Counted from the stretch's first letter, positions 10,643-20,245 are shown. The stretch is DNA of 64,000 bases from Deinococcus sp. YIM 134068 (GCF_036543075.1 NZ_JAZHPF010000001.1:310001-374000); one strand, 5' to 3'. Notes: a model not told the origin generated them from the sequence alone. Program-made: numbers and translations.

Positions 10643-10825
10643 CTATACGGCCGTGTCGCTCTCATGGACGGGTTCATGGGCCGGCTCCCCCGTCTCTGGA
10701 TCACCCCGGTACTTCAACTCCCGGTCACCGTGGAGGACGTGATAACCGCGCCGCTGCAACTCCTCGGCCACCGAGGTCTTGCCTGTGCCGGAACCTCCTT
10801 CAACGAGGCAATTCCTCTTGCCCAC
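10643..10825 (-). pseudogene. Truncated P-loop kinase
   Basis: 60 codons starting at GTG 10825: MGKRNCLVEGGSGTGKTSVA is a clean Walker A of a small nucleoside/adenylate-kinase-like fold, followed by EELQRRGYHVLHGDRELKYRGDP, a substrate-binding lead segment. The frame stops right after, so the lid and the rest of the fold are missing; intact relatives of this kind are typically two to three times longer. Most likely a decayed gene fragment. It could in principle encode a 60-aa peptide, but without Walker B it cannot be a working kinase. Confidence 0.5.
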
Positions 10826-11004
10826 AGGTCCATCCTTCTGGCGAATGCCTTCGGTCTCCGCTGCCGGAGGCAGCGCCAGGTCGGGCGGCGGCCTTGAGCC
10901 GTGACCTCAATCTTTGAAGTTTGTCCGCTCTCCCTGGAGTCATCCGCTGTTCCTGCTCTCAGCTCACCCAATAAGGTGCCGCGCCGAGTGGGGTCCGCGC
11001 AGCC

Positions 11005-11625
11005 TCAGCCAGTCCGGAGCTCTCGGTGTCGTCCCAGCCACTCCACAGCTGCGGGAATGTACGTTTCAGCCAGGGTAGGATTCCAGCCCGGCTGACTCGG
11101 CAGCCGCACCTCACCGTGATAGAGCCGCACCCCCAGACTCCGCAGGGCATTCCGCAGCTCAAGGCGGTTCCGGATCTCCTCAGCGTCGTCCTGATCAGGG
11201 TCCGCAGGGATGACGTCTCCAGAGCGCGCCACCACCGCCGCATTCAGCGCGGCCTTGACGCGGCCCAGCGCCTGATAGCCCTCTGAAGTCACCTCGAGGC
11301 CGGCCCGCCCGTTCCAATCCCGCTCTACCCGCAGGTTCTGGGCGAGTGTGGCGAGGTCCCTGGTGTGGGCTTCGAGAATGTCGAGCAGCGCGCGCTGCGG
11401 CAGGGCCGACGTGTTGTAGATACGGCAGTGCAGCGCGTGGTACTCGTCAGGATCGCCGCCGCCCTTGACGTCCAGTTCGCCGAAGCTGAGGTACCCCTGG
11501 GGATTGATGGCCAGGAACGGGTCCCAATCCTGGAAGCCGAGGACAGTCCGAGTCCTGAAACGGTCACTTGCCCGCAATGTGGTGATGCTGCCCGTCATAT
11601 TCGTGATGATCTCGTCTCTGGTCAT
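11005..11625 (-). CDS. Hypothetical protein, 206 aa
   Basis: Unrecognised soluble protein beginning MTRDEIITNMTGSITTLRAS, with LGFQDWDPFLAINPQGYLSFGELDVKGGGDPDEYH in the first half and several amphipathic helices (ALLDILEAHTRDLATLAQNL, ALGRVKAALNAAVVA) later. The ATG at 11625 has an AGAGGAGAAAC ribosome-binding sequence. No membrane segment. It forms a minus-strand run with the small zinc-binding-like gene (11676-11909) just upstream. Function unknown. Confidence 0.7.
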   Translation of the reverse strand: MTRDEIITNMTGSITTLRASDRFRTRTVLGFQDWDPFLAINPQGYLSFGELDVKGGGDPDEYHALHCRIYNTSALPQRALLDILEAHTRDLATLAQNLRVERDWNGRAGLEVTSEGYQALGRVKAALNAAVVARSGDVIPADPDQDDAEEIRNRLELRNALRSLGVRLYHGEVRLPSQPGWNPTLAETYIPAAVEWLGRHRELRTG

Positions 11626-11675
11626 GTTTCTCCTCTGGGCAGCGGTGTGCCCGGACGTGATGGCTGGCGAAGTCT

Positions 11676-11909
11676 TCAGAAGAGGTCGTAGGTTGCCAGG
11701 GCCTCAAGACACTCTTGCAACTCCTGGGGGCTCAAGCCGAGGCCTCGCCAGTGCTCCTCCCAGGACCCGAGGACGGGAATCATGCGCCTGAGCAGGTCCT
11801 GCCGTGCATCGAGCACCAGAACGTAACGGCCTGCGCAGAGCAGACAGAGGGTCAGATCTGCCTCCAGGTGTTGAAAAGCGGGTGAGGCCCCGCAGCGGTC
11901 GCAGATCAT
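11676..11909 (-). CDS. Small CxxC-CxxC protein, 77 aa
   Basis: MICDRCGASPAFQHLEADLTLCLLCAGRYV holds two CxxC pairs (residues 3-6 and 22-25), the layout of a zinc ribbon; the remainder (LLRRMIPVLGSWEEHWRGLGL, QELQECLEALATYDLF) is helical. Probably a zinc-binding adaptor or regulator. An AGGGTGACGCCACTCCCCT motif, shared with two other places in the element, lies 17-35 bp upstream of the start codon. Role unknown. Confidence 0.65.
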   Translation of the reverse strand: MICDRCGASPAFQHLEADLTLCLLCAGRYVLVLDARQDLLRRMIPVLGSWEEHWRGLGLSPQELQECLEALATYDLF

Positions 11910-11917
11910 GGTCGCCT

Positions 11918-12178
11918 CTACCCCCAGGGTGACGCCACTCCCCTCCTCTCACCCAGCAGCCGTGCGGCGCTCAGCTCATCGCCAGGCCAGACGGGGAGGA
12001 CATCATCCTTTCTTCGGATCGCGGCGGTCACGTCGTCCAGCAGGGCTCCGGAAAAGACCCCGTCACCGTTTTGGCTCGCGATCGTGCAGTTTGAGGGCAA
12101 GAGGGATGAGGGGATGTCACGGCACAAGTGGTGTCCTGGTCGCTGTGCATCCGGATCATCCGTCGTCCCTGAGGTCAA
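11918..12178 (-). CDS. Possible hypothetical protein, 86 aa
   Basis: Open frame between the integrase and the CxxC gene, same strand, 8 nt before the CxxC gene. It begins at a TTG and has no recognised domain; the segment LLDDVTAAIRRKDDVLPVWPGDELSAARLL looks protein-like, the first half less so. It overlaps the integrase stop by 4 nt. Its last codons are formed by the shared AGGGTGACGCC motif. Weak call. Confidence 0.3.
   Translation of the reverse strand: MTSGTTDDPDAQRPGHHLCRDIPSSLLPSNCTIASQNGDGVFSGALLDDVTAAIRRKDDVLPVWPGDELSAARLLGERRGVASPWG
11926..11944. promoter_or_regulatory. Shared AGGG(G)TGACGCC motif, copy A
   Basis: AGGGTGACGCCACTCCCCT; near-identical copies at 35931-35950 and 36968-36987. 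Inverted AGGG(G)/CCCCT ends. Lies upstream of the CxxC gene. Confidence 0.5.
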
Positions 12179-13389
12179 TTGGGTGACCCGTTCCCAGACG
12201 GGAGCAGATCTGCCAGGTCCATGGCGGCCTCCTGGCGCTGCCCGTCGTAGAGATGGGCGTAGACGCGCAGGGTAAAGGCCACATCCGTGTGCCCCAACCG
12301 GTCTGCGACGGTCTTGGGCGGCAAGCCCTTATGAATCATCAGGGACGCAGCCGTATGCCGCAGGTCGTGGAAACGGATGCGCCGGACACCCGCCTGCTTG
12401 ACCAGTTGCCGGTACCAGCCGTACAGGGTGCGCGGCTCCGTGGCCTGTCCCAATTCATTGGCGAACACGAATCCCTGCTCGGTCCGGTCCAGGCCGATAA
12501 GGCAGCGCTCGGCCTCCTGTCGGCGCTGATGCTCGCGGAGTTTTTGCAGCGTTCCGTCCGACAGGGCGACGACACGCTGCGAGGCGTCCGTCTTGGGCGT
12601 CTGGAGGGTCGTCCGCTTGGAAGACACTGTCGGCTTGCCGCGGTGGACCTTGCCAGGCTGGCCCTCGGCGCGGACCTCGACCAGGTTATGGCAGACCTGC
12701 AACCGCTTCCTTTCCCAGTCGATGTCCGTCCACTGCAGACCGAGAATCTCGCCGCGGCGCATGCCGGTCATCAGGGCGAGGTAGAAGGCCGCGTGCAGGC
12801 GGTGGGCCTCGGTGACCTGCAGGAAGTGCACGACCTCCGAAGCCTCCCAGACGTGGAACTTCGGCTTGGAGCGTCTGGGCGGCCGGACAGCCTCGGCCAC
12901 GTTCCGGGCAACGAGTTGCCACTGCACAGCCTGACGCAGCGCCATTTTCAGCACCCTGAGGCTGTAGGCCAGGACTGCCGGGGACTTCCCGGCTTGGTGC
13001 AGTTGCGTGAGCATCTGCTCCACGTCGAGGGGACGCAGTTTTTCCAGCCTCTTCTTGCCCAACAGCGGCTTGAGATGCAGGCGAACGGAATCCCGGTAAC
13101 TGCGCAGCGTGTTCGGCTTGAGCTGATCACGCTCCTTGTTCTGGAGCCACTGGTCGAGGTAGGCGCTGACCGTCAGCTTTTCACTGGGCGTGACCAGCCC
13201 CTGATGCAGTTCGGACTGCAGGCGCCGCAGGCCTTCCTGGACCTCGGCCTGCGTCTTGCCGCTGACCCAGCGCCGGACCTGCCGCCCCTGGGCGTCATGA
13301 CCGACCGTGACTGAGCCTCGCCAGCCGACCACCTTGCCGTCCCGCGTCCTCTTACTGATGGTTCCCTCTCCGTTGGCCCGTTTCCCCAT
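12175..13389 (-). CDS. int: Tyrosine recombinase / integrase
   Basis: 404-aa phage-type integrase that would cut and join attL/attR DNA. N-terminal arm-binding region (TISKRTRDGKVVGWRGSV, an AP2-like fold), then the SAM-like core-binding domain (about 72-160) and the catalytic domain. Catalytic residues visible: R211 in TGMRRGE, H340 and R343 in HDLRHT, H366 in LGH, nucleophile Y376 in RVYAHL. SD GAGGAG precedes the ATG at 13389. It is the only intact recombinase in the element, yet it sits 6 kb from attL and 31 kb from attR, so left-end cargo was probably added later. It is preceded by a decayed copy of its own 5' end. Confidence 0.95.
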   Translation of the reverse strand: MGKRANGEGTISKRTRDGKVVGWRGSVTVGHDAQGRQVRRWVSGKTQAEVQEGLRRLQSELHQGLVTPSEKLTVSAYLDQWLQNKERDQLKPNTLRSYRDSVRLHLKPLLGKKRLEKLRPLDVEQMLTQLHQAGKSPAVLAYSLRVLKMALRQAVQWQLVARNVAEAVRPPRRSKPKFHVWEASEVVHFLQVTEAHRLHAAFYLALMTGMRRGEILGLQWTDIDWERKRLQVCHNLVEVRAEGQPGKVHRGKPTVSSKRTTLQTPKTDASQRVVALSDGTLQKLREHQRRQEAERCLIGLDRTEQGFVFANELGQATEPRTLYGWYRQLVKQAGVRRIRFHDLRHTAASLMIHKGLPPKTVADRLGHTDVAFTLRVYAHLYDGQRQEAAMDLADLLPSGNGSPN

Positions 13390-13460
13390 GTTTGCTCCTC
13401 AAGCAAAGAAATGCCCCGAACAAGGGTCACCCTGTGATGGTGCTGTCAGGCCATCCAGAC

Positions 13461-13656
13461 TCTGCCCGCTGGGCGTGATCAGCTCCTGGTGCAGCCCAGA
13501 CTGCAGCCGGCGGATGACCTACGGAACCTCGGCCTGCGTCCGGCCAATGACCCAGCACCGGGTCTGTCGCCCCTGAGCGTGGTATCTGACCGTAACCGAG
13601 CCTTGCCAGCCGACGACGTTGCCACCACGCAACCTGCTGCTGATCGTTCTTTCCAT
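13461..13656 (-). pseudogene. Integrase 5'-end remnant
   Basis: Starting at the ATG 13656, MERTISSRLRGGNVVGWQGS and VRYHAQGRQTRCWVIGRTQAEVP match the first 50 residues of the neighbouring integrase; an in-frame TAG follows, and the match continues beyond it as RRLQSGLHQELITPSGQ. Only the arm-binding region survives. It shows that an older, related integrase once stood here or that the int 5' region was duplicated in tandem. Confidence 0.85.
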
Positions 13657-14180
13657 AGGTCCTCCCTTCTCCAAGAAATAAAGAGGTGTCCTCCATTCGG
13701 AGGACACGACTTCGACTGCTTTTCCCGGCTGTCGTGCCAAAGGCTGTTTCAGCTTTGCAATTCGCAGGCTGCTGATGAGAACCAGCAGCCCGAAAGTCCT
13801 GCACGGATCTTCCGCTGAGGTGTTCGCCCGGAGGCTGTCCTTGTCTTTTTTCGATTCGCAGGTGGCTGACGAATTGCCCCAACCACTTGAAGGTCCTGCG
13901 CGAGTCTTTCGTTTGTGCGCTATTGCCGGGAGAGCATAGATTTTCTTTTGATTCGGCAGCCAAGTTGAGACTCTTGGCCGAGTGATATGCTTACTTCTCT
14001 GATTCCGTGGCGCTCGCCGACCACTGAGGGGAGTTTAGGCGGCCTGACACACTAGATCAAGACTTTTCTGGAGTCAGCGGGCTTTGGTTAATTTGAGTGG
14101 GGTGGTGTCCGGTTTTATCCGATTTCGTCCGGTCAAGTTGGTGCGGGTGGGGTTCTCTGCCCCCTTACACTGGGGGAACT
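13657..14180. repeat. Gene-free region with three spaced direct repeats
   Basis: About 520 bp between the integrase remnant and hsdR with no supportable gene. Three TTTT-(n)-ATTCG-(G)CAG units start near 13753, 13850 and 13940, roughly 95 bp apart; the first two are part of imperfect repeats of about 60 bp that also share AAAGTCCTGC/AAGGTCCTGC and TCTTCCG/TCTTTCG. May be recombinase-binding or decayed attachment sequence. Confidence 0.45.
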
Positions 14181-16535
14181 GTGCCCACCGAAGCCGATAC
14201 CTGCCGCACCTCCGTCCTACCTGCCCTGTATGCGGCGGGCTGGACGGACGAGCAGATCAAGGAGCAGCGCACCTTCACCGACGGGCGCATCCTCGTGCAG
14301 GGCCGCAGCGCCAAGCGGGGCCGGCAGAAGCGGGTCGATTACCTGCTGCACACGCGGCGCGACTACCCCATCGCCGTCGTGGAGGCCAAGGCGGAGTACC
14401 TCTCCCCGGAGCAGGGCTTGCAGCAGGCCATCGACTACGCCACGGTTCTGGACCTGCCCTTCGCCTACAGCACGAACGGCCGGGGCATCGTCGAGCACGA
14501 CATGCTGACCGGCGCGGAGCGCGACCTGGAGGCGTTTCCTTCCCCCGCCGAACTGGTGAACCGCTACCGTGCCCACCGCGGCCTGCCCCCGGAGGTCGAG
14601 GACCGGCTGCTGATCCCCTACCACCTGGGGGACCGCGTGCCCCGCTACTACCAGGCCATCGCCATTCAGCGGGCGGCCGAGGCCATCTTGCGAGGCCAGA
14701 AGCGCCTCCTGCTGACCCTCGCCACCGGCACGGGCAAGACTGAGATCGCCTTTCAGGTGGCCTGGAAGCTGTGGCAGGCCCGCTGGAACCTGAGCGGGAT
14801 TCTCCGCAAGCCCCGCATCCTGTTTCTCGCCGACCGCAGCATCCTGGTCGACGACCCCAAGGACAAGGCCTTCGCGCCCTTCGGGGATGCCCGGCACAAG
14901 ATCGGAGGCGGCGTGCTGAACACCAGCCGCGAACTGTACTTCGCCACCTATCAGGCCCTCGCGGAAGACGAGGCACGGCCCGGTCTGTACCGCCAGTACC
15001 CGGCAGACTTCTTCGACCTGATCATCGTGGACGAGGCGCACCGCGGCTCGGCGGGCGAGGAGAGCTCCTGGCGCGACATCCTCGAGTACTTCGGCGCGGC
15101 CACCCAACTTGGCATGACGGCGACGCCCCTGCGGGAGGACACCCGCGACACCTACGCCTACTACGGTGCCCCCATTTACGAGTACAGCCTCGCGCAGGGC
15201 ATCCAGGACGGCTTCCTGGCCCCCTACCAGGTGCGGCGCGTCATCACGGACGTGGACGCGGTCGGGTGGCGGCCCACGCCCGGCATGAAAGACCTGTACG
15301 GCCGGGAGATCCCGGACGGCGAGTACGGCACCAGGGACTTCGAGGCCACGCTCTCCCTGCTGCCGCGCACGGAAGCGGTGGCCCGGCACCTCGTGGCGTA
15401 CCTGGGGGCCACAGACCTGCTGGCGAAGACCATCGTTTTCTGCGTGGACCAGGACCACGCGCTGCAGATGCGCAGTGCCCTCGCCCGGCTGCTACCGGAG
15501 CAGATGCGGGCGTACCCGGACTACGTGGTGCGGGTGGTGGCCGACGAGGGCGAGATCGGCAAGGGCCACCTGGCGAACTTCCAGGACGTGGAGAAGGTCT
15601 CGCCGGTCATCCTGACGAGTTCGAGGCTGCTCTCGACTGGCGTGGACGCCCCGATGGTCAAGAACGTGGTCCTCTTCCGCGTGGTGGGCAGCATGGCGGA
15701 GTTCAAGCAGATCATCGGCCGCGGTACCCGCGTGCGCGAGGACTACGGCAAGCTCTTTTTCACCATTATCGACTACACGGGCACGGCCACCCAGAAGTTC
15801 GCCGACCCTGAGTTCGACGGCCCGCCCATCAGCACGACGACCACCGTGCTGGGCGAGGACGGGGTGGTGGAGGAAGAAACCATCACCGAGGAACCTCAGG
15901 TGGAGGGTGCCGAACGTCCCTGGGGCCGGGAGAGCCTGAAGGAGGACGAGACCGGGGAACCGCGCAAGCTGGTGGTGCGCGGCGGCGTGCAGGTGCAGGT
16001 GCTGCACGAGACGGTGCAGGAACTCGACGCTCATGGGCGGCAACTGCGGACAGTAGAGTTCACGTCCTACGCCGCCGAGCAGGTTCGCAGTCTGTACCTG
16101 AGCGCCGAGGACTTCCGCAATCATTGGGCCGACCCGCGCAGCCGCCAGACCATCGTGGAGGCCCTGGAGGAGCGGGGCGTGGCGCTGGAACATCTGGAAC
16201 AGGTCATGGGCATGGAGGAGAGCGATCCCTTCGACCTGCTGTGCCACCTGGCGTTCGGGGGGCCACTGCTCACCCGCCGGCAACGTGCGGAGGCGGCCAA
16301 GCACCGCAAGCAGGACACCCACGCCACTTTTGGCCCCCTCGCCCTGACCATCCTCGACCAGCTTCTGGACCAGTACGCCGAGCACGGCATCAACGAGCTG
16401 GGCGGAACGGCAGAGGTGTTCCGGGTGCTGCCCGCCACGCGGCACCTGAACATTCAGGAGGTCGGGCGGGCGTTTGGGGGGTTGCCGAGGCTGCGGCAGG
16501 CTCTAGATCAGCTGCCGAGGCTGATCTATGCCTGA
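14181..16535 (+). CDS. hsdR: Type I restriction enzyme, R subunit
   Basis: 784-aa endonuclease/translocase subunit. N-terminal PD-(D/E)xK nuclease: D53 in RVDYLL and E68-x-K70 in VVEAKAE. SF2 motor: Walker A GTGKT at 183-187, DEAH at 284-287, MTATPLRED as motif III, IIGRGTRVRE as motif VI. A C-terminal helical region for M-subunit docking follows. It is shorter than EcoKI-class R subunits (over 1000 aa) but typical of this family. GTG 14181 is preferred because the conserved region begins at once; the frame stays open to 14097. Its partners hsdM and hsdS lie 4 kb downstream, beyond the ietA-ietS pair. Confidence 0.94.
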   Translation: MPTEADTCRTSVLPALYAAGWTDEQIKEQRTFTDGRILVQGRSAKRGRQKRVDYLLHTRRDYPIAVVEAKAEYLSPEQGLQQAIDYATVLDLPFAYSTNGRGIVEHDMLTGAERDLEAFPSPAELVNRYRAHRGLPPEVEDRLLIPYHLGDRVPRYYQAIAIQRAAEAILRGQKRLLLTLATGTGKTEIAFQVAWKLWQARWNLSGILRKPRILFLADRSILVDDPKDKAFAPFGDARHKIGGGVLNTSRELYFATYQALAEDEARPGLYRQYPADFFDLIIVDEAHRGSAGEESSWRDILEYFGAATQLGMTATPLREDTRDTYAYYGAPIYEYSLAQGIQDGFLAPYQVRRVITDVDAVGWRPTPGMKDLYGREIPDGEYGTRDFEATLSLLPRTEAVARHLVAYLGATDLLAKTIVFCVDQDHALQMRSALARLLPEQMRAYPDYVVRVVADEGEIGKGHLANFQDVEKVSPVILTSSRLLSTGVDAPMVKNVVLFRVVGSMAEFKQIIGRGTRVREDYGKLFFTIIDYTGTATQKFADPEFDGPPISTTTTVLGEDGVVEEETITEEPQVEGAERPWGRESLKEDETGEPRKLVVRGGVQVQVLHETVQELDAHGRQLRTVEFTSYAAEQVRSLYLSAEDFRNHWADPRSRQTIVEALEERGVALEHLEQVMGMEESDPFDLLCHLAFGGPLLTRRQRAEAAKHRKQDTHATFGPLALTILDQLLDQYAEHGINELGGTAEVFRVLPATRHLNIQEVGRAFGGLPRLRQALDQLPRLIYA

Positions 16536-16644
16536 GATCCACTTTGTTCGTCTTTAGGACGAGGCATAGGCCCAGCGCAGTTGCAGCGGAGAGACAATCG
16601 TTGCCCGTCCGTCGCCATGTGCCCAAGGCATAATCTCAAGCATA

Positions 16645-16663
16645 ATTTAGTTATAAGCTAAAT
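16645..16663. promoter_or_regulatory. Palindrome upstream of ietA
   Basis: ATTTAG-ttataag-CTAAAT in an AT-rich patch 80-98 bp before the ietA ATG; operator candidate. Confidence 0.35.
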
Positions 16664-16683
16664 CGAGCAGCTATGGTACAGCG

Positions 16684-16711
16684 TTGCTTACGGGGTGTCA
16701 ACCTGTATGCT
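16684..16711 (+). promoter_or_regulatory. Promoter candidate for ietA-ietS
   Basis: TTGCTT and TATGCT separated by 16 bp, ending 31 nt before the ietA ATG; a GGGAGGAG ribosome-binding site lies in between. Confidence 0.5.
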
Positions 16712-16742
16712 TGGCCCACGTTCTGGGAGGAGCGGGACGACG

Positions 16743-17735
16743 ATGAGTACGGCAGAGCAGATTCTGGCGCTGGTTAAAAGCCACGTGGAGGGCGACGACA
16801 AGAGGTTTTTGTCTGTTGCGTCCCAAGTCGCGGCCCGGGAAGCGCGCCAAGGTCATGTAAACGTCGCCGCCGAACTCAAGAAGCTGATTGAGCGTGCCCG
16901 CAGTGAGAATGACTCATTTACCCGCCCACAATTCCCCGTGCAGCTCACGCTGGGCACCCCACAACCCAAGGGCGAGCTGTCCCACCTGCTGTCGGTTACG
17001 GCCCCTGACGCTCGGCTGTCCCAGTTGGTGCTTCCGGAAGGAATCGAAAACCGGCTGCGGCGCATCCTTACTGAGCAGCAGCAGCAAGAACGGCTGAGAC
17101 AGTACAACCTCGTTCCTCGCAGGAAGATTCTGCTTGTCGGGCCTCCTGGATCAGGAAAGACCATGACTGCACACGCGCTGGCAGGGGAGCTGCGCATTCC
17201 CCTCATGACCATCCTTCTCGAGGGCACCATCACCAAATTCATGGGGGAGACCGCTGCGAAGCTGAGGCTGGTCTTCGAGGCGATGGTGGTGCAGCGCGGA
17301 GTGTACTTCTTTGATGAATTCGACGCCATTGGAGCACGCCGCAACGCCTCCAACGACGTGGGCGAGATCAGACGTGTGTTGAATTCATTTCTTCAGTTCT
17401 TGGAACAGGATGTCTCCCACGGCCTGATCGTTGCGGCCACCAACCACGCCGAACTGCTCGACCCTGCGCTCTTTCGCAGGTTCGACGACGTGATTGAATA
17501 TCAGTTGCCGGATGAGGCTCTGATTGAGCGCATCCTGAAGGAACGCCTCGCACCATTTGACACGAAGAAAGTCGCGTGGTCGAAGGTCGTAGGGGCAGCA
17601 TTGGGAATGAGCCAGGCCGACGTGACCCGTGCTGCTGACGAGGCCGCAAAGCACGCGGTATTGGACGGTCATATCCGAATTGACACACCGATGTTGATGG
17701 CAGCCATTGAAGAGCGGCAGGCTTCACGGGCGTGA
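16743..17735 (+). CDS. ietA: IetA-like AAA+ ATPase
   Basis: 330-aa AAA+ ATPase. An N-terminal helical region (1-80, ILALVKSHVEGDDKRFL and VAAELKKLIERARS) precedes the ATPase core: Walker A GPPGSGKT at 133-140, Walker B FFDEFD at 189-194, sensor ATNHAELLDPAL, and arginine finger FRRFD. The closest known arrangement is ietA-ietS, an ATPase plus subtilase pair first described for plasmid stability and later listed among antiphage systems; this is established for the family, while function here is inferred. SD GGGAGGAG fixes the ATG. It is followed by the subtilase gene after 23 bp. Confidence 0.88.
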   Translation: MSTAEQILALVKSHVEGDDKRFLSVASQVAAREARQGHVNVAAELKKLIERARSENDSFTRPQFPVQLTLGTPQPKGELSHLLSVTAPDARLSQLVLPEGIENRLRRILTEQQQQERLRQYNLVPRRKILLVGPPGSGKTMTAHALAGELRIPLMTILLEGTITKFMGETAAKLRLVFEAMVVQRGVYFFDEFDAIGARRNASNDVGEIRRVLNSFLQFLEQDVSHGLIVAATNHAELLDPALFRRFDDVIEYQLPDEALIERILKERLAPFDTKKVAWSKVVGAALGMSQADVTRAADEAAKHAVLDGHIRIDTPMLMAAIEERQASRA

Positions 17736-17758
17736 GAGCATAAACTGGGTGGCATCCT

Positions 17759-20245
17759 ATGTCTGCCCCACGTGACAAGAAGCACCTGCGGCGCCCTGGT
17801 GTCGTTCGGGTTGAGGCTTTCCGGCCTGTGAGCAGACCTTTTGATGAACGTCCAGTGTCTCCTCGAAACCCACAAGCACACGCCGCCTACCTCACGACGG
17901 CCATCACCAATGCTGCCCAGCAGGCGCAGCAGCAGATGGCCCGGCGTGATGCAAACATTCAGAACGACCGTCAGGGCGTCTACCTGTCCTTCGAGCTCAC
18001 GGAGGACCACAGTGATGCGTTGGACAGCTTGACAAGCACTCGTCGGCAGGCAGAACTAGCTGTATTGCGTCAGGAGGGTAATGTGACGCTGGCAACGTTC
18101 TACGTCCCGCAGGAGCATCTGGCGGGGTATCAGGAGGATCTGCTCGGAAAGGTAGCCCGGTATAGCGCGTCAGACGGACAGAGGCACCGCCCGCTCGTCA
18201 CCCGCTTGAACGACGCCCACGCCAACACCCTCCGGGCAGTGTTCTCAGATGATCCTGCTCTGTTTCCCGAGCCTGGGGTTCCCATCTGGTGGGAGGTGTG
18301 GACAAGCCGGGACGGGGCATCCGCGCTGACGAGCGTGGTACGGCAGATGGAGTTACCGGTCGGGGAGGAGCACCTTACATTCCCCGACCGGGAAGTGTTT
18401 ATCGTGCAGGCCACGTCCGAACGAATGGATCAGTTGTATGTGAATTCCTCGGCCATCGAGGAACTGCGGCTGGCGCTGGACTCTCCCGAACCGTTCATCG
18501 ATATGCCGCGCTCGGAGCAGCAGGAGTGGACGGACGAATTGCTGGAACGGGTTTCATATGAGGCGACAGACCCCGAGGTTGCGATTCTTCTGCTGGATGG
18601 CGGAACGACGCAGGCTCACCCGCTGCTCGCCCCCTTGCTGCACGTGAACGACTGGCAGGCGTATGACCCGACATGGTCCCCCGGTGAGGACTCGCGGTTC
18701 CATGGCATTCTCGGACACGGAACGAAAATGGCAGGTCTCGCCCTGTATGGCGACTTGAGAGACGCCTTCCTCGCCACGCAACCTATCCTGATGAAGCATC
18801 GGCTGGAAGCCATGAAGGTGCTTCCCCCTACGGGACAACACCGTCCCCACCTGTTCGGCTTCGTGACACAGCAGGCGGTGGAAGGGATGGAGGTCACCAA
18901 CCCCTTTCGCAAGCGGGTGATCGGGATGGCGTTGACCACGCGCCACGGAACCCGCTCCGGGCGACCCTCCTCATGGTCTGCCGCTCTCGATCAACTGGCA
19001 TTCGGCAACGATGATGAGGACTACCGCCGTCTGCTTGTGGTTGCGGCAGGCAACATCCGTGACCCCATCGACCCAACTCTATATAGGGATTACACCGATT
19101 TGAACCGGGAAGTGACGAGCGAGGTCGAGAGCCCGGGGCAGGCATGGAACTCTCTGACGGTCGGGGCCTACACGGAGAAGTGCAATGTTCCGCCTCAGCT
19201 GCACGGGTACCGAGCCTACGGCACGGCGGGTGATCTCTCGCCAACAAGTCGCACTTCCTACGCGTGGGACTCCCAGTGGCCGATGAAGCCCGATGTCGTG
19301 TTCGAGGGCGGCAACTTGCTGACGGACAATGTAATAACAGACCCCCATCCTGCGGTGGCCCTGCTCACGACCCACCACGAACCTGCCCGGACCCACCTCA
19401 CGGATATGGGAGACACCAGCGCGGCCACCGCGTTGGCTTCGCGGATGGCTGCCCAACTCTACGCCGAGCACCCGGTGCGCTGGCCCGAGACGATTCGGGG
19501 ATTGACCGTACACTCGGCCCGGTGGACGCCCGCCATGCAGGCCCGTCTGGGGCGCACCAAGCGGGACCTCGTGGATGCAATGCGGCACTACGGGTATGGC
19601 GTGCCCGATCTGCAAAGGGCGACGTTCAGCGCCGAGAACGACGTCACCCTCATCGCCGAGGAACGCCTCCAGCCTTTTCGGCTCGAGGGGGGCGAGATGC
19701 GGTTCAATGAGATGCATTTTCATCCCCTGCCGTGGCCGAATATCGGGTTGGAGAACCTCGAAAACACGATGCTCGAATTACGGGTGACGCTCTCGTACTA
19801 CATTGAGCCTAACCCCAGTGAGCGCGGCAGGAACATCCGCTATCGTTACGCCTCTCATGGTCTGCGCTTCGATCTAAGGGGCCGAACTGAGGACGAACGA
19901 ACGTTCAGGCAGCGTATGAATGCTCTCGCCCGGCAAGAAGGAGGGTACAGCTCGGGAACATTTCGTCCACCACCATGGGCCATCGGCACGCAGACCCGGC
20001 AGATGGCGGGCTCGATCTTCTCCGACTGGTGGTCTGGCCCTGCCGTGGAGCTTGCGGCGTGCGACTCTATTGCGGTGTATCCGACCGGCGGATGGTGGAA
20101 GGCTAAGGCGCGTCTGCCCTATTCCGAGCGACAAGCCAGGTACAGCCTAATCGTGACGGTCAGAACCCTAGACCCCACCGCGACCATTGACATCTACACG
20201 CCGATTGCGACACTGCTTGAAGTAGAGAACATCGTAGAGACCTAA
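17759..20245 (+). CDS. ietS: IetS-like subtilisin-family serine protease
   Basis: 828-aa cytoplasmic S8 peptidase; no signal peptide. Catalytic triad: D280 in LLLDGGTTQAHP, H320 in ILGHGTKMAGLAL, S554 in MGDTSAATALASRMAA, with the oxyanion region VVAAGN between. The first 250 residues form a separate N-terminal domain and the last 200 a beta-rich C-terminal domain, as in proteases paired with AAA+ ATPases. The protease is probably held in check or delivered by the ATPase. The pair is inserted between hsdR and hsdMS on the same strand, so the two systems may share transcription. Confidence 0.9.
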   Translation: MSAPRDKKHLRRPGVVRVEAFRPVSRPFDERPVSPRNPQAHAAYLTTAITNAAQQAQQQMARRDANIQNDRQGVYLSFELTEDHSDALDSLTSTRRQAELAVLRQEGNVTLATFYVPQEHLAGYQEDLLGKVARYSASDGQRHRPLVTRLNDAHANTLRAVFSDDPALFPEPGVPIWWEVWTSRDGASALTSVVRQMELPVGEEHLTFPDREVFIVQATSERMDQLYVNSSAIEELRLALDSPEPFIDMPRSEQQEWTDELLERVSYEATDPEVAILLLDGGTTQAHPLLAPLLHVNDWQAYDPTWSPGEDSRFHGILGHGTKMAGLALYGDLRDAFLATQPILMKHRLEAMKVLPPTGQHRPHLFGFVTQQAVEGMEVTNPFRKRVIGMALTTRHGTRSGRPSSWSAALDQLAFGNDDEDYRRLLVVAAGNIRDPIDPTLYRDYTDLNREVTSEVESPGQAWNSLTVGAYTEKCNVPPQLHGYRAYGTAGDLSPTSRTSYAWDSQWPMKPDVVFEGGNLLTDNVITDPHPAVALLTTHHEPARTHLTDMGDTSAATALASRMAAQLYAEHPVRWPETIRGLTVHSARWTPAMQARLGRTKRDLVDAMRHYGYGVPDLQRATFSAENDVTLIAEERLQPFRLEGGEMRFNEMHFHPLPWPNIGLENLENTMLELRVTLSYYIEPNPSERGRNIRYRYASHGLRFDLRGRTEDERTFRQRMNALARQEGGYSSGTFRPPPWAIGTQTRQMAGSIFSDWWSGPAVELAACDSIAVYPTGGWWKAKARLPYSERQARYSLIVTVRTLDPTATIDIYTPIATLLEVENIVET

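Noticed and set aside
12253..13314. 353-aa open frame opposite the integrase
   Set aside because: Antisense shadow of a clear tyrosine recombinase; no motif, composition typical of an opposite strand.
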